A stretch of 40,440 bases of DNA from Enterobacterales bacterium (GCA_947478475.1 CANJWD010000009.1:1-40440); one strand, 5' to 3'. Positions 1-11,903 are shown, numbered from the stretch's first letter. The notes: generated by a model not told the origin, from the letters alone. Made by a program: numbers and translations.

Positions 1-807
<807 letters not shown>

Positions 808-821
808 GGCAGGAATATCAC

Positions 822-3209
822 ATGAAATTTAGTGAACTCTGGTTACGCGAGTGGGTTAACCCTGCGGTGAATAGTGATGAGCTGACCAGGCAACTGACTC
901 AGGCGGGTCTGGAGGTTGACAGTGTTGAGGCGGTCGCAGGTGATTTTGATGCAGTTGTTGTTGGCCATATCAGAGAGTGCCATCAGCATCCCAGTGCAGA
1001 TAAATTGCGCGTAACCAAAATTGATATCGCAGGGGAACGTTTACTGAATATTGTTTGTGGAGCGCCAAACTGCCGGGAGGGGCTTAACGTTGCCGTAGCA
1101 CTTCCCGGCGCTCGCTTGCCGGGGAATATTAAAATTAAAGTGGCTAAACTACGTGGTGAGCCATCGGAAGGAATGCTGTGTTCTTTTTCTGAGCTGGGTA
1201 TTGCGGGCTATCAGGATGGGATCATTGAATTACCTGCAGACGCGCCACTGGGCGCCGATATCCGTGATTTTCTCAGGCTGGATGATAAAACGATTGGAAT
1301 TAGTGTGACGCCAAACCGGGCAGATTGTTTAAGTATTATCGGTATTGCCCGCGATATCGCTGCGCTTAACCAGATAACATTCGTTGAACCGGATCTCACG
1401 GCAGTTGCTGTGACCATCGATCAGCGCTGCCCCATTCGGGTTGATGTGCCACAGGCGTGCCCACGCTATCTGAGCCGGATAGTAAAAAATATTAATATGA
1501 AAGCGGTGACACCGGTGTGGATGCAGGAAAAATTGCGCCGCTGCGGCCTGCGAAGCATCGATCCCGTTGTTGATATTACTAACTTTGTTCTGTTAGAGCT
1601 TGGCCAGCCAATGCATGCCTATGATTTAGAGTGTATTGACGAGGAAATCACCGTACGGCTGGCGCGGGCCGATGAAGAGCTGACATTATTAAATGGCACG
1701 CTTGTTAAGCTCAGCCAGGATGTTTTGGTTATTGCAGATACCAAAAAAATAGTGGCAATGGCAGGAATCTGCGGCGGTGAACAGGCTGCTGTCAGCCAGG
1801 CAACCCGCAATGTGCTGCTGGAATGCGCTTTTTTTAATCCGCTGGCCATTGCAGGGAGGGCGCGTCGTCACGCCCTGCATACCGAAGCCTCCCATCGTTA
1901 TGAACGTGGCGTTGATCCTCAGTTACAGTATAGGGCCCTCGAACGAGCCACCGCTTTACTCACGGAGATTTGTGGTGGAGAGGTGGGGCCGGTTGTTGAC
2001 GTTGCCGTTGCGGCTGAATTACCGAAGTGTGCTACGATCACGCTGCGTCGTGAGAAGCTGGACAGTTTGCTGGGTCATGTTATTCCCGAGCGCCAGGTAG
2101 GTGATATTTTGCGCAGTTTAGGCGCTCTGGTCACAAAACAGGGCAATCAATGGCAGGTGACGGCGCCAGTCTGGCGTTTTGATATGGTAATTGAAGAAGA
2201 CCTGATTGAAGAAATTGCACGGATCTACGGCTATAACAACATCCCCAGTCGGCCGCTAAGCGCTGAACTCACGATCATCAGGCATCCGGAAGCAGAATTA
2301 TCATTAAAACGTGTTAAATTTTTGTTAGCAGACCGTGGTTATCAGGAGGCGATAACGTACAGTTTTATCGACCCTGAATTGCAGGCTCTGCTATATCCTG
2401 AGGAAAAGCCACTGACTTTAACTAATCCAGTTTCAGCCGACATGTCTGCAATGCGTCTTTCATTACTGCCAGGTTTGCTTTCAGCGGTAATTTATAATCA
2501 GAACCGCCAGCAGAACCGTATTCGCCTGTTTGAGAGTGGACAGTGCTTTACTCCTGGTAACAGCCCCGAACAGGATATTCGTCAGGATATTATGCTAGCC
2601 GCGGTTATGACGGGTGCACGTCATGAGGAACATTGGGATATGGCGTCCGTATCGTGCGATTTCTATGATTTGAAAGGGGATGTTGAAGCGATTTTACAGC
2701 TGACAGGCAAATTATCTGACGTAGCATTCAGAGCTCATGCACACCCTGCACTACATCCGGGGCAAAGCGCCGCGATTTACTGGTGCGGCGAACGGATTGG
2801 TTTTATTGGTGTGCTGCATCCTGAGCTGGAAGGTAAACTGGGGCTGAATGGCCGAACAACGGTGTTTGAGGTGCAATGGGACAAAATTTCAGCGCGCCGG
2901 CTGCCTGAAGTGAATGATGTTTCGCGCTTTCCGGCAAACCGCCGTGATATCGCGATTGTTGTGGCTGAAAATATCGCAGCAGATGATATTGTAGCAGAGT
3001 GTAAGAAAGTTGGCGAAAATCAGTTAGTTGACGTAAACTTATTCGATGTATACCGTGGTACGGGCATAACAGAAGGTTATAAAAGTTTAGCCATCAGCCT
3101 GATATTGCAGGATACGACCCGTACGCTGGGGGAAGAAGAGACTGCCGCTACTGTTGCAAAATGTGTAGAGGCGTTAAAGCAGCGATTCCAGGGATCCTTG
3201 AGGGATTAA
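822..3209 (+). CDS. pheT: Phenylalanyl-tRNA synthetase beta subunit
   Basis: The beta subunit partners PheS in charging tRNA-Phe and carries the editing site. At 795 residues it equals the E. coli length. Visible regions in order are an EMAP-like tRNA-binding domain (about residues 39-148, with the VVGHI and GMLCS segments), the B3/B4 editing region, the B5 region, and a C-terminal ferredoxin-like anticodon-binding domain with [12 protein letters not shown] near residue 707. It sits between pheS and ihfA, the conserved enterobacterial order, and no frame damage is seen. Confidence 0.98.
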   Translation: MKFSELWLREWVNPAVNSDELTRQLTQAGLEVDSVEAVAGDFDAVVVGHIRECHQHPSADKLRVTKIDIAGERLLNIVCGAPNCREGLNVAVALPGARLPGNIKIKVAKLRGEPSEGMLCSFSELGIAGYQDGIIELPADAPLGADIRDFLRLDDKTIGISVTPNRADCLSIIGIARDIAALNQITFVEPDLTAVAVTIDQRCPIRVDVPQACPRYLSRIVKNINMKAVTPVWMQEKLRRCGLRSIDPVVDITNFVLLELGQPMHAYDLECIDEEITVRLARADEELTLLNGTLVKLSQDVLVIADTKKIVAMAGICGGEQAAVSQATRNVLLECAFFNPLAIAGRARRHALHTEASHRYERGVDPQLQYRALERATALLTEICGGEVGPVVDVAVAAELPKCATITLRREKLDSLLGHVIPERQVGDILRSLGALVTKQGNQWQVTAPVWRFDMVIEEDLIEEIARIYGYNNIPSRPLSAELTIIRHPEAELSLKRVKFLLADRGYQEAITYSFIDPELQALLYPEEKPLTLTNPVSADMSAMRLSLLPGLLSAVIYNQNRQQNRIRLFESGQCFTPGNSPEQDIRQDIMLAAVMTGARHEEHWDMASVSCDFYDLKGDVEAILQLTGKLSDVAFRAHAHPALHPGQSAAIYWCGERIGFIGVLHPELEGKLGLNGRTTVFEVQWDKISARRLPEVNDVSRFPANRRDIAIVVAENIAADDIVAECKKVGENQLVDVNLFDVYRGTGITEGYKSLAISLILQDTTRTLGEEETAATVAKCVEALKQRFQGSLRD

Positions 3210-3213
3210 ACTT

Positions 3214-3510
3214 ATGGCGCTTACTAAAGCTGAAATATCAGAACATCTGTTGGAAAAACTTGGGCTGAATAAACATGATGCCAGAGACCTGGTTGAATTT
3301 TTCTTTGAAACAGTCCGTTGCGCGTTAGAAAATGGTGAACAAGTCAAGCTATCTGGCTTTGGCAATTTTGATTTACGAAACAAAAAAAAACGTCCGGGGC
3401 GTAACCCGAAAACAGGCGAGGATATTCCTATTACAGCGCGTCGTGTGGTCACTTTCCGTCCCGGGCAGAAATTGAAAAATAGAGTAGAAAACGCAGTTCC
3501 AAAAGAGTGA
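3214..3510 (+). CDS. ihfA: Integration host factor alpha subunit
   Basis: This subunit of the IHF heterodimer bends DNA in transcription, replication and recombination. At 98 residues it is one shorter than in E. coli. The opening [19 protein letters not shown], the [11 protein letters not shown] core and the proline-tipped beta-arm segment [18 protein letters not shown] are all intact. A GAGGGA Shine-Dalgarno sequence precedes the ATG. It starts 4 bp after the pheT stop and is very likely co-transcribed with pheST. The usual downstream btu genes are absent. Confidence 0.98.
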   Translation: MALTKAEISEHLLEKLGLNKHDARDLVEFFFETVRCALENGEQVKLSGFGNFDLRNKKKRPGRNPKTGEDIPITARRVVTFRPGQKLKNRVENAVPKE

Positions 3511-3525
3511 GTGGGCGGTTGCATG

Positions 3526-3603
3526 GCACGAATGCTGAAATTATTCACCGATAACATCAGTGCGATAAGATTTCTGTTCACATTATGCCGGATGCATTCG
3601 TGC
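3526..3603. repeat. Perfect 10-bp inverted repeat in the ihfA-PPTase gap
   Basis: GCACGAATGC at 3526-3535 and its exact reverse complement GCATTCGTGC at 3594-3603 flank 58 bp between two convergent genes. No run of T follows either arm, so it is not a standard intrinsic terminator. Function unknown; it could be a long-loop hairpin or the trace of a rearrangement. Confidence 0.5.
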
Positions 3604-3611
3604 TGATAAAC

Positions 3612-4343
3612 TTAAAAACAGAGAAGGGTCACTACATTATGGTTATGCTGATAATAGTGACCGGTTAAATTTGCAGGAAAATTACCAGCCGCCACCAGTG
3701 CGGGTTCCAGGCATACGTTTATTTGTGCGGCGGGTAAATCCAGGGCAGTAATCGCTGCTGTATGAAAAGATAAATGCTGCTTTAACGTTGGGTAAAGCGC
3801 TTTAAACAGGGATTCTTTTAGCGAAAACGCCAGCGTTATGGCGTAATGAAAAGGTAGTGATGTTTGCGCCAGCAGCGCTTTTTCGTCAGCGGAGATGATT
3901 TTTGGCCAGAGCCGCGCCGCGCGCTGCTCAGAGAATATCATTTCAATATCCAGTCCAATGGCGCGCAAGTGACAGACTTCCTGTCTGCTGGCCAGAGCCA
4001 GAGCATATGAGCCACAATGACTGATGGATCCAATAATATTCCGTGGCCACAGTGGCTCGCGCCCTGCTCCGCTGCGCAGGGTAAATGCAGGAAAACCCGC
4101 TGTTCCGAGCGCTTGTCGTGAAGCCAGCCTGCCAGCGAGATATTCTGCTTTACGTCCAGTTACCGCCTTACGCAGGGCGGGTGGAAAATAAATGCCGTAG
4201 TGTACAAATGCCTTATCCTGATAGTGACGGACATCAAAGTGTGCGCACCAGGCGGGTGTATTTATCCGCGGCACGGATGTCATTGGCAGCATAAATGGGT
4301 ATAGCTCGATAAAAGGATCGGAAATAACACTCAATTTATCCAT
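3612..4343 (-). CDS. 4'-phosphopantetheinyl transferase, EntD-like
   Basis: This enzyme would move the phosphopantetheine arm of CoA onto carrier-protein serines, as in siderophore or other peptide/polyketide synthesis. The 243 residues contain the family signatures in order: RKAEYLAGR (about residue 65), GSISHCG (about 105), metal-binding GLDIE (about 130) and the FSLKESLFKA motif (about 173). It is longer than E. coli EntD (about 206-209), so translation may start at a later Met (near residue 18 or 22); no clear ribosome-binding site decides this. No synthase or carrier-protein gene is nearby, so the substrate is unknown. The primary AcpS activity is normally encoded elsewhere. Confidence 0.85.
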   Translation of the reverse strand: MDKLSVISDPFIELYPFMLPMTSVPRINTPAWCAHFDVRHYQDKAFVHYGIYFPPALRKAVTGRKAEYLAGRLASRQALGTAGFPAFTLRSGAGREPLWPRNIIGSISHCGSYALALASRQEVCHLRAIGLDIEMIFSEQRAARLWPKIISADEKALLAQTSLPFHYAITLAFSLKESLFKALYPTLKQHLSFHTAAITALDLPAAQINVCLEPALVAAGNFPANLTGHYYQHNHNVVTLLCF

Positions 4344-4607
4344 CCGTTATGTTGCTGACAGGTGTGATTTCGCAGCGGACAGTGAGCGTCTGATCTCCGG
4401 GCCCGTGCTGGTATTAAGTCAGTTTTTTCCAAATGACTGACACAGTCAATTCGCAAAGACCAGAAATGTGTGGAGCGTATACACGCAATTTGCAACATTG
4501 ACTTCGGTATCCTTTATGGCAGGCAAGGCTGGTGTGAGCGGATATATGCTAAACGGGCGGTCACTGTTTGTATAGCCTGTGGCGGCTGGCTAAGGAAGCA
4601 TTTGCGC
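4344..4607. other. Intergenic stretch without recognised gene
   Basis: About 260 bp between the transferase gene and the ycgR promoter. I found no reading frame, RNA or insertion-sequence end that I could name. It lies at a junction between blocks that are not adjacent in E. coli and may hold unrecognisable gene remains and the promoter of the transferase gene. Confidence 0.5.
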
Positions 4608-4634
4608 TAAAGTTTTTATGTGATATGCCGATAA
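4608..4634 (+). promoter_or_regulatory. Sigma-28 (FliA) flagellar class 3 promoter for ycgR
   Basis: TAAAGTTT at 4608-4615, an 11-bp spacer and GCCGATAA at 4627-4634 match the E. coli FliA consensus at every position with the correct spacing. Transcription would begin near 4641, about 67 bp before the ycgR start. It ties ycgR to flagellar gene control. Confidence 0.92.
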
Positions 4635-4707
4635 TGGGCCGTGTAGTTGTATCGATTTGATGATTGACGGATATTCTGAGTGATACATTTTCAGTGAGGG
4701 ATGCCTT

Positions 4708-5430
4708 GTGAGTGAAAAAAATAAATTAGCTAGCTATAGAATTTTGCAGGAACTGAAAAAAAATGAAACTTTTCTGATGATGAATGATTCTCAGACTCAA
4801 TTTATCAGTAAAATCATTGAAATATTGCCAGACAGTGACCAATTTTTATGTGATTTGAGTAGTACGCATCCGAAAAATATACGCTCACCCGGTACAGAAG
4901 AATTAACGTTTATTGGAGAGCCATTAGGTAAGAAAATTGAATTCAAATGTAATTTTGTCGGGACAACGACACTGCACTCAATCACAGTGTTTATCTGTGA
5001 AGTTCCTAAACATATTTCCGTTACCCAGAGTCGGGAATTTTTTCGGGTCAAAATTCCTGCCCTGGCAACGTATTTTTGCAGCGGGATACTGGCTGATAAT
5101 ACTAAATTTAACTATACGATAGCGGATGTCTCCATCGGCGGAGTCAGCCTTTATACTGACGACGCAGCGCTCCGGATAGAAGAAGGTGATATTGTTTATG
5201 GCGCTGTAATAAATTTTGATCAATTCGGTGTTTTTAGCAGTGATTTGCGATACATAAGAAAAATTAAGAAGATCCTGCCTGACAGTAGCGGCAGATCCGT
5301 TACCAGACAACTGCTGAGTTTTAGCTTTATTAATTTGGAATCGATAAAACAGCGCGAAATTGAACGATTAGTGCTGGAATTGCAACAGGAACAGGCTGTC
5401 CAGGCGCGGCGGTTTCAGATGCCGGTGTAG
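4708..5430 (+). CDS. ycgR: Flagellar brake protein YcgR (PilZ, c-di-GMP receptor)
   Basis: YcgR binds cyclic di-GMP and slows flagellar rotation by contacting the motor. The 240 residues (E. coli 244) comprise an N-terminal YcgR domain and a C-terminal PilZ domain. The c-di-GMP motifs are present: RxxxR as REFFR in the inter-domain linker (about residue 110) and the D-x-S-x-G-G motif as DVSIGG (about residue 145). The start is GTG, with GAGGG seven bases upstream. N-terminal sequence identity to E. coli looks low, so the assignment rests on architecture, motifs and the perfect FliA promoter upstream. Confidence 0.88.
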   Translation: MSEKNKLASYRILQELKKNETFLMMNDSQTQFISKIIEILPDSDQFLCDLSSTHPKNIRSPGTEELTFIGEPLGKKIEFKCNFVGTTTLHSITVFICEVPKHISVTQSREFFRVKIPALATYFCSGILADNTKFNYTIADVSIGGVSLYTDDAALRIEEGDIVYGAVINFDQFGVFSSDLRYIRKIKKILPDSSGRSVTRQLLSFSFINLESIKQREIERLVLELQQEQAVQARRFQMPV

Positions 5431-5513
5431 TGGGCTCAACTCTCTGGGACACTGACGTTGTTGGTCTGTATGGCCCCCATGCTGGTTTGTATTAGCCTGG
5501 TCTCTTGTGCGCT

Positions 5514-6896
<1,383 letters not shown>

Positions 6897-7535
6897 TTAA
6901 GAATCATTCAGTGACGGAGCAAGACTACATCTCGCCTCTTTAATCAATTGATTACGATTAAATATCAATTGCAGACGTCCGCCACCGACCTGTTGCCAGA
7001 GTACTGCAGAACGGATGCCTGCCAGTAAAGATGCCCTAATTTTATTTTGTACCTGTGGATTTTGTAGCAGCGGCGCGGCGCCAGTCACCTGAATGCGCGG
7101 GCCAAGCGGGCTGATGATCTCCACATAAAGTGCTGCCAGAGCGCTAAACATCTGCTCTGATAGCAGATCGAAATGCATCAGCTGCCTGTCTAATTCAGTT
7201 ATTCTGGTCGTCAGCATACCCATGGCTGACTGATTAGCATGAAGCCTGCGTTCCAGCAGCATCATGCCAAGTGTATAGCGGATGAGTTCAGTACCCGCAG
7301 GCTTGTGCTGAATGCTTAGCACACACAACAGGGCTTCCATGCCGATTCTGAGTGCCTGCGCATTGTTACCAAAAACCGCTAATGTCGAAGGGGGACTTGT
7401 TGCCATGATACTTTGTAATGATGTACGCAGCGCCGTATCATCACAGCGCCCCTCATGCGCAAGCTGCTGCGTTAGACGCGCCGCCTGACATATACCCGCC
7501 AGTGCCAGGGTAATATCAAAGTAGTTCTTTGCCAC
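6897..7535 (-). CDS. hflD: HflD, lysogenisation regulator homologue
   Basis: HflD is a membrane-associated protein known in E. coli for binding phage lambda CII; its normal cellular role is unclear. The 212 residues (E. coli 213) start [20 protein letters not shown] and keep the conserved block [12 protein letters not shown] (about 141) and the tail region [19 protein letters not shown]. The start codon is GTG, two bases after the mnmA stop, so translation is probably coupled. The order mnmA-hflD-purB is conserved. Confidence 0.95.
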   Translation of the reverse strand: MAKNYFDITLALAGICQAARLTQQLAHEGRCDDTALRTSLQSIMATSPPSTLAVFGNNAQALRIGMEALLCVLSIQHKPAGTELIRYTLGMMLLERRLHANQSAMGMLTTRITELDRQLMHFDLLSEQMFSALAALYVEIISPLGPRIQVTGAAPLLQNPQVQNKIRASLLAGIRSAVLWQQVGGGRLQLIFNRNQLIKEARCSLAPSLNDS

Positions 7536-7537
7536 GA

Positions 7538-8641
7538 TTATTCCTGTATGCGCTGTTCAATAATGCCGCCGCCCAGACACACATCCTGTTGATAAAATAC
7601 TGCGGACTGGCCGGGGGTGATCGCCGTGACGGGCTCCCCGAAACGCACCTCAACGCAGCCGACAGTAAGCGGCTTCAGGATACAGGAGATATCACGCTGG
7701 CGGTAGCGTGTTTTCAGGGTGCAGTGCATCGGTGCGTTGGGTGGTACGCCATTAATCCAGGAAACCTGTTGCGTTATCAGACCAACAGACGTCAGCCGTG
7801 GATGATTATGCCCCTGCGCCACTATCAAAATATTATTCGCGATATCTTTGTCGGCCACATACCAGGGTGCTTCTCCGCCCGTTTTGGTCCCTCCAATGCG
7901 TAAGCCTTTGCGCTGCCCGAAAGTGTGGTAGATCAAGCCCTGATGCTGCCCAAGAATCTGACCCTCAGTGGAGATAATTGGGCCTGGCTCAGCGGGCAGA
8001 TAACGACTCAAAAAGTCTTGAAATTTGCGTTCACCGATAAAACAGATACCGGTGGAATCTTTTTTGCTGGCAGTGACCAGACCCAGTCGCTCCGCGATGC
8101 TGCGCACGGCCGATTTTTCCAGCTCTCCTATGGGGAAAAGAGTTTTTTCAAGCTGTTGATAGCTCAGGGTATGAAGAAAATAGCTTTGATCTTTGTTGCC
8201 ATCGAGCGCGCGCAGCAGGCGGTTTTTACCCTGAACAGATTCAGTCCGCGCGTAGTGACCCGTTGCAATATAGTCGGCACCAAGCTCTTTTATAGCAAAT
8301 TCCATGAATGTTTTAAATTTGATCTCTTTGTTGCACAGAATATCAGGATTAGGCGTGCGGCCTGCTTTGTGTTCCGCTAAAAAAAAGGTGAAAACATTGT
8401 CCCAATATTCCGCCGCAAAGTTTATCCGATGTAATTTTATTTTCAGTCTGTCGCATACTGCCTGCGCATCAGCCAGGTCGATGGCTGCTGAGCAGTAGTT
8501 CTCATTATCGTCTTCTTCCCAGTTTTTCATAAACAGGCCTGAAACTTGCCAGCCTTGCTGCTGCAACAGCCAGGCGGCAACGGAAGAGTCAACACCGCCG
8601 GACATTCCAACGACGATTTTTTTCTGGCGATTATCTGGCAT
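7538..8641 (-). CDS. mnmA: tRNA-specific 2-thiouridylase MnmA
   Basis: MnmA thiolates U34 of tRNAs for Glu, Gln and Lys, with sulfur relayed by the Tus proteins. From the ATG at 8641 the protein has 367 residues (E. coli 368). This start is chosen over an upstream TTG at 8677 because it restores family length and has GGAG just before it. The PP-loop SGGVDSS is at residues 14-20. The two catalytic cysteines are in NPDILCNKE (about 100) and [10 protein letters not shown] (about 197). It heads the mnmA-hflD-purB operon; nudJ and rluE, which separate it from icd in E. coli, are missing. Confidence 0.97.
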   Translation of the reverse strand: MPDNRQKKIVVGMSGGVDSSVAAWLLQQQGWQVSGLFMKNWEEDDNENYCSAAIDLADAQAVCDRLKIKLHRINFAAEYWDNVFTFFLAEHKAGRTPNPDILCNKEIKFKTFMEFAIKELGADYIATGHYARTESVQGKNRLLRALDGNKDQSYFLHTLSYQQLEKTLFPIGELEKSAVRSIAERLGLVTASKKDSTGICFIGERKFQDFLSRYLPAEPGPIISTEGQILGQHQGLIYHTFGQRKGLRIGGTKTGGEAPWYVADKDIANNILIVAQGHNHPRLTSVGLITQQVSWINGVPPNAPMHCTLKTRYRQRDISCILKPLTVGCVEVRFGEPVTAITPGQSAVFYQQDVCLGGGIIEQRIQE

Positions 8642-8835
8642 GAGGCTCCATTCACGTAGCTTGACAAAAATAGACAAAAATAAATAAAAATAGACGCCCG
8701 ATTTTATCAGGTTACTTGTCAGCCTGCACTGACACCCGCTTCAGTTGCTAATTGGCGACAAGAGCAATATTCAAGTACCATGAATAACAACGTTGCAAAA
8801 TACTAATAACATTTGCCATATAAAAGGAAAAGTAA

Positions 8836-10089
8836 ATGGAAAGTAAAGTTATTATTCCAGTCAAAGGTCAAAAAATCACCAAAGATACTCAGGGAAAGCT
8901 GCTTGTGCCTCATAACCCGATCATTCCATTTATCGAAGGTGATGGGATTGGTGTCGATGTAACGCCTGCCATGATCCATGTGGTGGACGCAGCCGTGGCA
9001 AAAGCCTGGCACGGCGCGCGTAAAATCTACTGGATGGAAATATACACCGGTGAAAAAGCGACAAAAATCTATGGCAGTGATACCTGGCTGCCGAATGAAA
9101 CACTGGATCTGATCCGTGATTACCGCGTTGCCATTAAAGGTCCTCTGACAACGCCGGTGGGGGGCGGTATACGCTCTTTAAATGTTGCTCTGCGTCAGCA
9201 GCTTGATCTTTATATTTGCTTACGCCCGGTACGTTTCTATGCAGGGACACCCAGCCCGGTAAAACACCCTGAACTGACCGATATGGTGATTTTTCGTGAA
9301 AATGCCGAAGATATTTACGCGGGAATTGAGTGGAAAGCGGGCAGTATTGATGCCAAAAAAATGATTACCTTTCTGCGCGAAGAGATGGGCGTCAAGCAGA
9401 TCCGTTTTCCGGAGCAGTGTGGTATCGGGATTAAACCCTGCTCTGAAGAGGGTACTAAACGACTGGTACGTGCGGCCATTGACTATGCCATTAGCAACGA
9501 TCGTCGTTCCGTCACGCTGGTGCATAAAGGTAACATTATGAAATTCACCGAAGGGGCATTTAAAGAGTGGGGCTACCAGCTGGCGTGCGAAGAATTTTCC
9601 GGCGAATTAATCGGTGCTGGCCCCTGGATAAAAATTAAAAATCCGAAAAATGGTAAAGAAATTATCATCAATGATGTGATCGCTGATGCTTTCCTGCAGC
9701 AAATTTTACTGCGTCCTGAAGAATATGACGTGATTGCCTGTATGAACCTTAATGGTGACTATATTTCTGATGCGCTGGCTGCTCAGGTGGGCGGTATCGG
9801 TATTGCGCCCGGGGCTAATATTGGTGATGAATGCGCGCTATTTGAAGCGACTCACGGGACAGCACCCAAATATGCAGGCCAGGACAAAGTGAACCCTGGT
9901 TCTATCATTCTTTCCGCTGAAATGATGCTGCGCCATATGGGCTGGAATGAAGCGGCAGACCTGATTATTAAAGGAGTGGCAGGCGCAATTAAAAATAAAA
10001 CGGTTACCTATGATTTTGCCCGCCTGCTGGAAGGGGCTCATTTGCGGAAATGTAGCGAATTTGCCCAAAATATTATCGATAATATGTGA
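8836..10089 (+). CDS. icd: Isocitrate dehydrogenase (NADP)
   Basis: This TCA-cycle enzyme oxidises isocitrate to 2-oxoglutarate with NADP. It has 417 residues (E. coli 416). The substrate loop [10 protein letters not shown] contains Ser114, the counterpart of Ser113 that AceK phosphorylates in E. coli. The NADP-side block [19 protein letters not shown] is intact. AAAAGGA lies close upstream of the ATG. It is transcribed away from mnmA across a 194-bp gap. Downstream it runs into a tract of nine G residues and the IS1 remnant, where ancestral gene order breaks. Confidence 0.98.
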   Translation: MESKVIIPVKGQKITKDTQGKLLVPHNPIIPFIEGDGIGVDVTPAMIHVVDAAVAKAWHGARKIYWMEIYTGEKATKIYGSDTWLPNETLDLIRDYRVAIKGPLTTPVGGGIRSLNVALRQQLDLYICLRPVRFYAGTPSPVKHPELTDMVIFRENAEDIYAGIEWKAGSIDAKKMITFLREEMGVKQIRFPEQCGIGIKPCSEEGTKRLVRAAIDYAISNDRRSVTLVHKGNIMKFTEGAFKEWGYQLACEEFSGELIGAGPWIKIKNPKNGKEIIINDVIADAFLQQILLRPEEYDVIACMNLNGDYISDALAAQVGGIGIAPGANIGDECALFEATHGTAPKYAGQDKVNPGSIILSAEMMLRHMGWNEAADLIIKGVAGAIKNKTVTYDFARLLEGAHLRKCSEFAQNIIDNM

Positions 10090-10152
10090 GCATACTACCC
10101 ACTTCGGGAAAGCCCTGTATGGCCTTCATGAATTATCGAGGGGGGGGGAATC

Positions 10153-10560
10153 GGATCGTGACTCAAATTTATTGATAGTGGTGAATTGTCAGATACCAGC
10201 CGATAATTTTATCGTGCATTTCTTCTGATTTTGAAAAGCAAATGGTTTTATGTGCCAGACGCTTGATGTGAGTACGCAGGTTCAGGTTATGTCTTTCAAT
10301 TCGTTGAGTATACTTTTTACTGACAACATGGCTGGCTGCGTTCAGTAATACGCGATATACCGGCCATGCATCCGTCATGTAAAAAGCAATATTGAAATGA
10401 CGCAACTGTGCCGCACATAAGACCATTGCTCGTCTGCTTCACAGCAGATAACTACTTCAGCAGCCGGGTCTGTGTTGCCGGCGACCTGCTTTGGCGTGAT
10501 TTTTTTAAGTGGCGCAGAACGGTATTCAGGCTAATCCCCTTCATCAGCAAATAAGAGTCA
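10153..10560 (-). mobile_element. IS1-family insertion sequence remnant
   Basis: The end at about 10153-10175 resembles the IS1 terminal repeat (GTGACTCAAATTTATTGATAG). The interior encodes parts of both IS1 reading frames, but the opposite end is missing: IS1 sequence abuts the ygfA stop codon directly. An internal stretch of the transposase gene is also deleted. The element cannot move by itself. It sits between icd and ygfA, which are far apart in E. coli, so it may mark a recombination point. Confidence 0.9.
10169..10560 (-). pseudogene. insB: IS1 transposase remnant (InsA tail and InsB, internal deletion)
   Basis: Near 10452-10550 the minus strand encodes an InsA-like helix-turn-helix piece (MKGISLNTVLRHLKKSRQ). 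A different frame then gives the start of the catalytic part (EVVICCEADEQWSYV). After a deletion, the stretch up to 10169 encodes the InsB C-terminus, including FYMTDAWPVY and KKYTQRIERHNLNLRTH. The missing segment lies between the first catalytic region (DEQW) and the second (MTDAWP). The N-terminal part of InsA is absent. Clearly non-functional. Confidence 0.9.
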
Positions 10561-11160
10561 TTACCGCCAGCACCATACGCGTGAAGGTGTGATGACTCCC
10601 GCCAGAGGAACATCCCAGGGTTGTACCGGGAAATACTCCACTTGCTGGCAATCATAGGCCAGCCCGATGGGGTAAGGCCCGTCGCGCTGCCAGTTTTGCA
10701 GTGTGCGATCATAAAAACCCCCGCCCATCCCCAGCCTCTGCCCGTGGCAGTTAAAGGCGACCAGCGGGGTAAGCACAATATCAATCTGCGCCAAAGAGAG
10801 CAGCTGACGCACATCCAATACGGGCTGAGGTATTTTCAGCCGGTTCATCACTAATACCGTTGCGGCGCTGTAGCGGAGAAAAAATAAATTTCCATAACAA
10901 AAAGGATGCAGCGCGGGCAGGCACAGCTGCTTTTTCTGCTGCCATAATCGCTCAATGACAGGCGTGGTATCTGCCTCACCATCAAAAGACAAAAACAGGG
11001 CAACAGTGCCAGCGGCCTGAATAAGCGGGTGTGCCGCAACACGCCGCGCGATTTTTCTGGAATAGATTGCCCGCCGGGCGACAGAGATAGAACGGCGGCA
11101 CTGGCGCACCCGTGTCCTTATTTTTTGCCGCGAAACGTGCTCTTGATGAGTCAGTGCCAT
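10561..11160 (-). CDS. ygfA: 5-formyltetrahydrofolate cyclo-ligase family protein YgfA
   Basis: YgfA converts 5-formyltetrahydrofolate to 5,10-methenyltetrahydrofolate using ATP and is linked in E. coli to persistence and stress. The 199 residues align with the long E. coli form. The conserved blocks LFLSFDGEADTTPVI (substrate side), TPLVAF and RLGMGGGFYDRTLQ (ATP-binding signature, about residue 137) are intact, ending in ITPSRVW. It lies directly downstream of the 6S RNA gene, as in E. coli where the two are co-transcribed. Its stop codon touches the IS1 remnant, which leaves the protein end intact. Confidence 0.95.
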   Translation of the reverse strand: MALTHQEHVSRQKIRTRVRQCRRSISVARRAIYSRKIARRVAAHPLIQAAGTVALFLSFDGEADTTPVIERLWQQKKQLCLPALHPFCYGNLFFLRYSAATVLVMNRLKIPQPVLDVRQLLSLAQIDIVLTPLVAFNCHGQRLGMGGGFYDRTLQNWQRDGPYPIGLAYDCQQVEYFPVQPWDVPLAGVITPSRVWCWR

Positions 11161-11187
11161 GAAAACGCCACTGCTAAAACTTAATGA

Positions 11188-11371
11188 GGGATCTCCGGGA
11201 TGCCGCTACAGACCGTAACCCTTAAACCCCTGGTTCAAGGCGAGCGCAGCGCCGCATCCTTCAGGCTTCCCGGCAAGCCGGGCATGCGCACCGAATCACG
11301 GATCACCGCACTCTTGTAGCACTGAATATCGGCTCAGGGATCTGGCCCGCTGGCAAACAGCCCAGAGAAAT
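11188..11371 (-). ncRNA. ssrS: 6S RNA
   Basis: 6S RNA binds sigma-70 RNA polymerase in stationary phase by imitating an open promoter. The minus strand begins ATTTCTCTGGGCTG at 11371 and ends ATCCCGGAGATCCC near 11188. These segments pair as the closing stem, and the span is 184 nt, as in E. coli. Conserved pieces include GCGGGCCAG, CCCTGAGCCGATATT and CTTGAACC followed by AAGGGTTACGG. It lies between zapA and ygfA, its standard place. Confidence 0.96.
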
Positions 11372-11461
11372 TTTTGTCGAATCGGCGGATATTATTTACT
11401 TAAATGATGAGTTTATGCAACCAATTAATTTTATCAATAATGTGTTACTCAAGACACTGTG

Positions 11462-11791
11462 TTACTCAAAACAGGCACTGCGACGTTCCGATATCAGATT
11501 TTGTTCATGCAGAGCCTGTTCAATCGTCTGTTGCAACATGCGAATACGCTGTTCCATATTGCTGGCATAGTCACGCGTTTTCACTTTTTCCTGCGTTAGT
11601 TCATGGCAGGCATTGAGTGCCGCGATAAACACCAATTGCTCAGTATTTGTTACCCTGGTCCGAATTTTAAGGGACTGCAAACGCTGATTGAGATCTTCAG
11701 CGGCCATATTTAATGCGTCACGCTGTTCTTCCGGGCAATTGACTCTTAATGAACGACCAAAAACCTGGATATCTACGGGTTGTGCAGACAT
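11462..11791 (-). CDS. zapA: Cell division protein ZapA
   Basis: ZapA bundles FtsZ filaments at the division ring. At 109 residues it matches the E. coli length. The N-terminal globular part ([19 protein letters not shown]) is followed by a long C-terminal coiled coil from about residue 60. It is transcribed toward ssrS and ygfA and divergently from pepP. In E. coli ygfB lies between zapA and pepP; here the 112-bp gap leaves no room for it. Confidence 0.96.
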   Translation of the reverse strand: MSAQPVDIQVFGRSLRVNCPEEQRDALNMAAEDLNQRLQSLKIRTRVTNTEQLVFIAALNACHELTQEKVKTRDYASNMEQRIRMLQQTIEQALHEQNLISERRSACFE

Positions 11792-11804
11792 TATCGTCTT
11801 CCTG

Positions 11805-11832
11805 CTTACGTTATCTGGCTTACGTTATCTGG
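11805..11832. repeat. Exact 14-bp tandem duplication upstream of zapA
   Basis: CTTACGTTATCTGG occurs twice head to tail (11805-11818 and 11819-11832) in the zapA-pepP divergent gap, where ygfB would normally lie. It could alter either promoter; no function is established. Confidence 0.85.
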
Positions 11833-11903
11833 TATAGCTACCGGCGCTGGTGGTAGCATAGCATGAACTGACAGTGATGAGTTAAATCGGAGTCTGGGAA
11901 AAC

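Noticed and set aside
8661..8695. A-rich repeats (GACAAAAATA) before mnmA considered as a regulatory array
   Set aside because: The repeats are short and imperfect, in A-rich promoter DNA; nothing supports a specific function.
8793..8824. Possible icd promoter (TTGCAA and TATAAA)
   Set aside because: The spacing of 20 bp is too long, and the predicted start would fall at the ribosome-binding site.
10095..10130. Possible icd terminator hairpin (GAAAGCC/GGCCTTC)
   Set aside because: The stem has a mismatch and no T run follows.
10140..10148. Run of nine G residues after icd
   Set aside because: It lies in non-coding sequence beside the IS1 remnant, with no promoter or gene whose expression it could switch; it may also be a sequencing artefact.
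10452..10814. 120-codon minus-strand frame covering ygfA's end and the IS1 piece
   Set aside because: Only its last 35 codons match IS1 InsA; the rest is a shadow of ygfA, so it is not one gene.
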